NCBI GenBank assembly: GCA_900555375.1
Contig: USLC01000019.1
Coordinates: forward strand, 1-8,755
Direction: 5' to 3'
Origin: an uncultured Eubacteriales bacterium
Lineage (GTDB): Bacteria > Bacillota > Clostridia > Monoglobales > Monoglobaceae
Length of the DNA: 8,755 nucleotides
The position numbers and the translations under genes were made by a program. Below are positions 6,581 to 8,755 of the stretch, piece after piece (within the stretch, counting starts at the first letter, position 1; every line of letters starts with the position of its first letter). The notes beneath the pieces are model-generated. The model saw nothing but the letters and a program-made list of their open reading frames with translations. It was not told where the DNA came from and searched no databases.

Positions 6581-7027
6581 ATGAAGGTTATTTTGACAAA
6601 GGATGTTAAGTCACAGGGTAAAAAAGGTGATTTGATTAATGTAAGCGACGGATATGCAAACAACTTTCTTTTGCCTAAGGGACTTGCGATGCCCGCCACC
6701 AAACAGGCTATAAACGAGCTTGAGGGAAAGAAGGGCGCAGAGCAGTATCACAAAAATATGGAAGAGCAGAAGGCTCGCAACATTGCTGACAGGCTTCAAG
6801 AAATAAAGGTTTTGATTAAAGCAAAGTCGGGCAAGGAGGGCAAGCTTTTCGGCTCGGTTACTTCAAAAGATGTTGCAGAGGCTTTAAAGGCACAGTATAA
6901 TATTTCTGTTGATAAACGAAAGATAGATTTGCCCGACGGAATCAAAACCTGCGGCATACGCGAGGTTAAAGTAACTTTGTATACAGGGGTTACGGGAACG
7001 TTTAAGGTAGAGGTTAGCGAACTTTAA
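6581..7027 (+). CDS. rplI: 50S ribosomal protein bL9
   Basis: A 148-residue large-subunit protein that binds 23S rRNA near the L1 stalk base and helps maintain reading-frame fidelity. The N-terminal domain carries the bL9 signature GKKGDLINVSDGYANNFLLP (13-32). A long charged helix (about 41-75) leads to the C-terminal domain, which contains GKLFGSVT (87-94) and DGIKTCGIREV. The length is normal and both domains are intact. AGAAAGGA (6564-6571) ends 9 bases before the ATG. It sits between gdpP and dnaB, as in Bacillus, with no terminator on either side. Confidence 0.98.
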   Translation: MKVILTKDVKSQGKKGDLINVSDGYANNFLLPKGLAMPATKQAINELEGKKGAEQYHKNMEEQKARNIADRLQEIKVLIKAKSGKEGKLFGSVTSKDVAEALKAQYNISVDKRKIDLPDGIKTCGIREVKVTLYTGVTGTFKVEVSEL

Positions 7028-7049
7028 CAGTCAGGGGGAAGTTTGATTT

Positions 7050-8435
7050 ATGGAGGAGTTTGCAGGCGGAGCAATGCCGTTTGACAACGCTTCGGCCGCT
7101 GTGCCGGAGCTGCAGCGTACAGTTCCGTTCAGCAACGAGGCTGAACAGTCTGTGCTTGGCGCTATGTTTCTTGATAAAGAATGCATACCGGATGTTGTTT
7201 CAAAAATTCATTCAGATGATTTTTATATAGACAGACACCGCGAGCTGTTTAATGCCATTTTAGAGCTTTACAACCTCGGCAAGCCCATAGACCTTGTAAC
7301 TCTTGAAGAGCAGCTTATTTTGAGGGGAAGCCTTGAAAAAATCGGCGGAATAAAGTTTGTTGTCGATGTTGCAAATTCCGTGCCGTCAACCGACAGCGTG
7401 ATATATTATGCCGACATCGTAAAAGATAAGGCTGTTTTACGCTCGCTTATTGCAATGGCATCTTATATAGAAGAGAGCTGTTACAAGGGTGACAGCGAAA
7501 CGGATGATATACTTGCAAAGGCTCAGCAGGATATGATTAAAATTACGCAGGGGCGTACAACCAACGGTCTTGTTCATATCGGCACGTATATAGACGACAG
7601 TGTAGAGCTTTTGGATAAGCTCTCAAGAAAAAATGAAACAATTACGGGTATTCCCACAGGATTTATAGATGTGGATAAAAAGACTGCCGGGCTTCACCCG
7701 GCAGAGCTTATACTGATAGCCGGACGCCCCGGAATGGGTAAGTCGAGTTTTGCGCTGAATATTGCGCAGAACACAGCGATAAAGTATCATAAAAATGTTG
7801 CCATATTCAGTCTTGAGATGCCCGGTATTCAGATTGCAAACAGAATGATTTCAAGCGAAGCAAAAATCAGCTCGGAAAGAATCAAAAAAGGCAGTCTTCA
7901 CGATGACGACTGGGGTAAGCTTGCAAATGCGACCGAGGTTCTGGCGCGGTCGGGAATATATATCGATGACACATCTACAATAACGGCAACAGATATAAGC
8001 GCAAGATGCCGCAAGCTTATGCTTGAAAAGGGACTTGACCTTGTTGTTATCGACTATCTTCAGCTGATGAGCGCGTCAAAGGGCAGCAGGGGTAACAGGC
8101 AGCAGGAAATAGCCGAAATTTCGCGAAGCTTAAAAATCCTTGCAAACGATTTGAATATACCGATAATTGCTCTGTCTCAGCTCAGCCGTTCTTCAGATAA
8201 GGAAAAGCGAGAGCCTATACTGAGTGACTTGCGTGATTCGGGTGCGATAGAGCAGGATGCGGATATAGTTATCTTTTTGCATCGCGAGGGATATTACAAG
8301 GACGATGTCGAAGAGCCGAACAAGACGAAGTGTAATTTTGCGAAGTACAGAAACGGTGAGCCGGGACCCGTCGAACTGACGTGGCTTGGCGAATATACAT
8401 CTTTTTCAGACTGGAGCGGTAAGAGTGAATACTGA
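7050..8435 (+). CDS. dnaB: Replicative DNA helicase DnaB
   Basis: A 461-residue hexameric 5'-3' helicase (called DnaC in B. subtilis) that unwinds DNA at the fork. The N-terminal DnaB domain (about 25-125, PFSNEAEQSVLGAMFLD) binds primase and the loader. The RecA-like motor has Walker A GRPGMGKSS (225-233), IFSLEM (252-257), Walker B LVVIDYLQLM (331-340), LSQLSR (375-380), SDLRDSGAIEQDAD (392-405) and KYRNG (432-436) with the expected trans-acting Lys432 and Arg434. A small departure is HREGYY (411-416), where Tyr is more usual than His. No intein is present. AGGGGGAA (7033-7040) lies 9 bases before the ATG. The gene follows rplI by 22 bases and overlaps tilS by 11. Confidence 0.98.
   Translation: MEEFAGGAMPFDNASAAVPELQRTVPFSNEAEQSVLGAMFLDKECIPDVVSKIHSDDFYIDRHRELFNAILELYNLGKPIDLVTLEEQLILRGSLEKIGGIKFVVDVANSVPSTDSVIYYADIVKDKAVLRSLIAMASYIEESCYKGDSETDDILAKAQQDMIKITQGRTTNGLVHIGTYIDDSVELLDKLSRKNETITGIPTGFIDVDKKTAGLHPAELILIAGRPGMGKSSFALNIAQNTAIKYHKNVAIFSLEMPGIQIANRMISSEAKISSERIKKGSLHDDDWGKLANATEVLARSGIYIDDTSTITATDISARCRKLMLEKGLDLVVIDYLQLMSASKGSRGNRQQEIAEISRSLKILANDLNIPIIALSQLSRSSDKEKREPILSDLRDSGAIEQDADIVIFLHREGYYKDDVEEPNKTKCNFAKYRNGEPGPVELTWLGEYTSFSDWSGKSEY
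8413..8416 (+). promoter_or_regulatory. Ribosome binding site supporting the tilS GTG start
   Basis: GGAG, inside the last dnaB codons, lies 8 bases before the GTG at 8425. The later in-frame TTG at 8458 has no comparable site. Confidence 0.6.
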
Positions 8436-8755
8436 TTCATCAAACAAAAAAACGGTTTTGGTACACAACAAAGTTAAAAAAACTGTTGAAGAGCACGCGC
8501 TTATAAAGAAGGGCGACAAGATTCTTGTTGCGCTTTCGGGCGGTGCCGATTCGGTATGCCTGCTGAATGTGCTTTATTGTTTGAAAGATGAGTTTAATAT
8601 ATCTGTTGCCGCCGCGCATTTGAATCATATGATACGCGGAGCGGAAGCGGACGGCGATGAGGCATACGCGGCAGAGCTTTGCACGAGGCTTGATATTCCG
8701 TTTTACGCAAAAAGAGAGGATGTTCCGTCCGCCGCAAAGAAGAAAGGAATCTCGG
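8425..8755 (+). CDS. tilS: tRNA(Ile)-lysidine synthetase TilS, N-terminal part (cut by the window end)
   Basis: The first 110 codons of an open frame that runs off the window. TilS uses ATP to attach lysine to C34 of tRNA-Ile(CAU), changing its decoding from AUG to AUA, and is essential in most bacteria. The PP-loop ATP pyrophosphatase motif SGGADS is at residues 38-43 (KILVALSGGADSVCLL). It is followed by the family's AAHLNHMIRGAEADGDEAY and LDIPFYAKREDVPSAAKKKG. The start is taken as GTG at 8425 because of GGAG at 8413-8416; this makes an 11-base overlap with dnaB and suggests coupling. The first 18 or so residues (NTDSSNKK...) are not conserved in the family, so a later start cannot be excluded. 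The C-terminal tRNA-binding domains lie outside the window. Confidence 0.93.
   Translation, partial: MNTDSSNKKTVLVHNKVKKTVEEHALIKKGDKILVALSGGADSVCLLNVLYCLKDEFNISVAAAHLNHMIRGAEADGDEAYAAELCTRLDIPFYAKREDVPSAAKKKGIS

Noticed and set aside
8440..8628. Minus-strand ORF of 62 codons.
   Set aside because: It is antisense to the well-supported tilS frame carrying SGGADS and HLNHMIRG.

Overview
The window reads as an ordinary chromosomal segment of an anaerobic, low- to mid-GC Bacillota, most likely a Clostridia lineage. The evidence is the conserved DUF2232-gdpP-rplI-dnaB gene order, a clostridial-type FeoB with GCNAVGV and CNGRF core motifs, strong Shine-Dalgarno sites before nearly every gene, and AT-rich intergenic DNA. 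The genus cannot be read from the sequence. No mobile element, CRISPR array, rRNA or tRNA was seen.

Left part, minus strand (about 85-3213). Read in the direction of transcription, this holds feoA and feoB, which overlap by 11 bases and form a ferrous-iron uptake operon. A small SCP2-domain protein with a long lysine/alanine-rich tail follows. That gene has its own near-consensus promoter and ends at a clear intrinsic terminator. No terminator is visible between feoB and the SCP2 gene, so read-through from feo is possible.

Middle (3214-3513). This is a 300-bp divergent intergenic region. On the feo side it holds an inverted repeat able to form a leader hairpin, a short palindrome and a weak promoter candidate. 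On the other side it holds an extended -10 promoter for the rightward operon.

Right part, plus strand (3514-8755). A tightly packed operon runs DUF2232 membrane protein (yybS-like), gdpP (c-di-AMP phosphodiesterase), rplI (ribosomal protein bL9), dnaB (replicative helicase) and tilS (tRNA-Ile lysidine synthetase, cut by the window end). Gaps are 1, 36 and 22 bases, followed by an 11-base overlap, with no internal terminator. The operon links second-messenger turnover, translation and replication.

The least conventional item is the SCP2-like protein with a histone-H1-like tail. It includes a run of five xxxKK pentads and is encoded by DNA rich in homopolymer tracts. The feoA leader structure is the second point worth checking. 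I found no convincing new multi-gene system.
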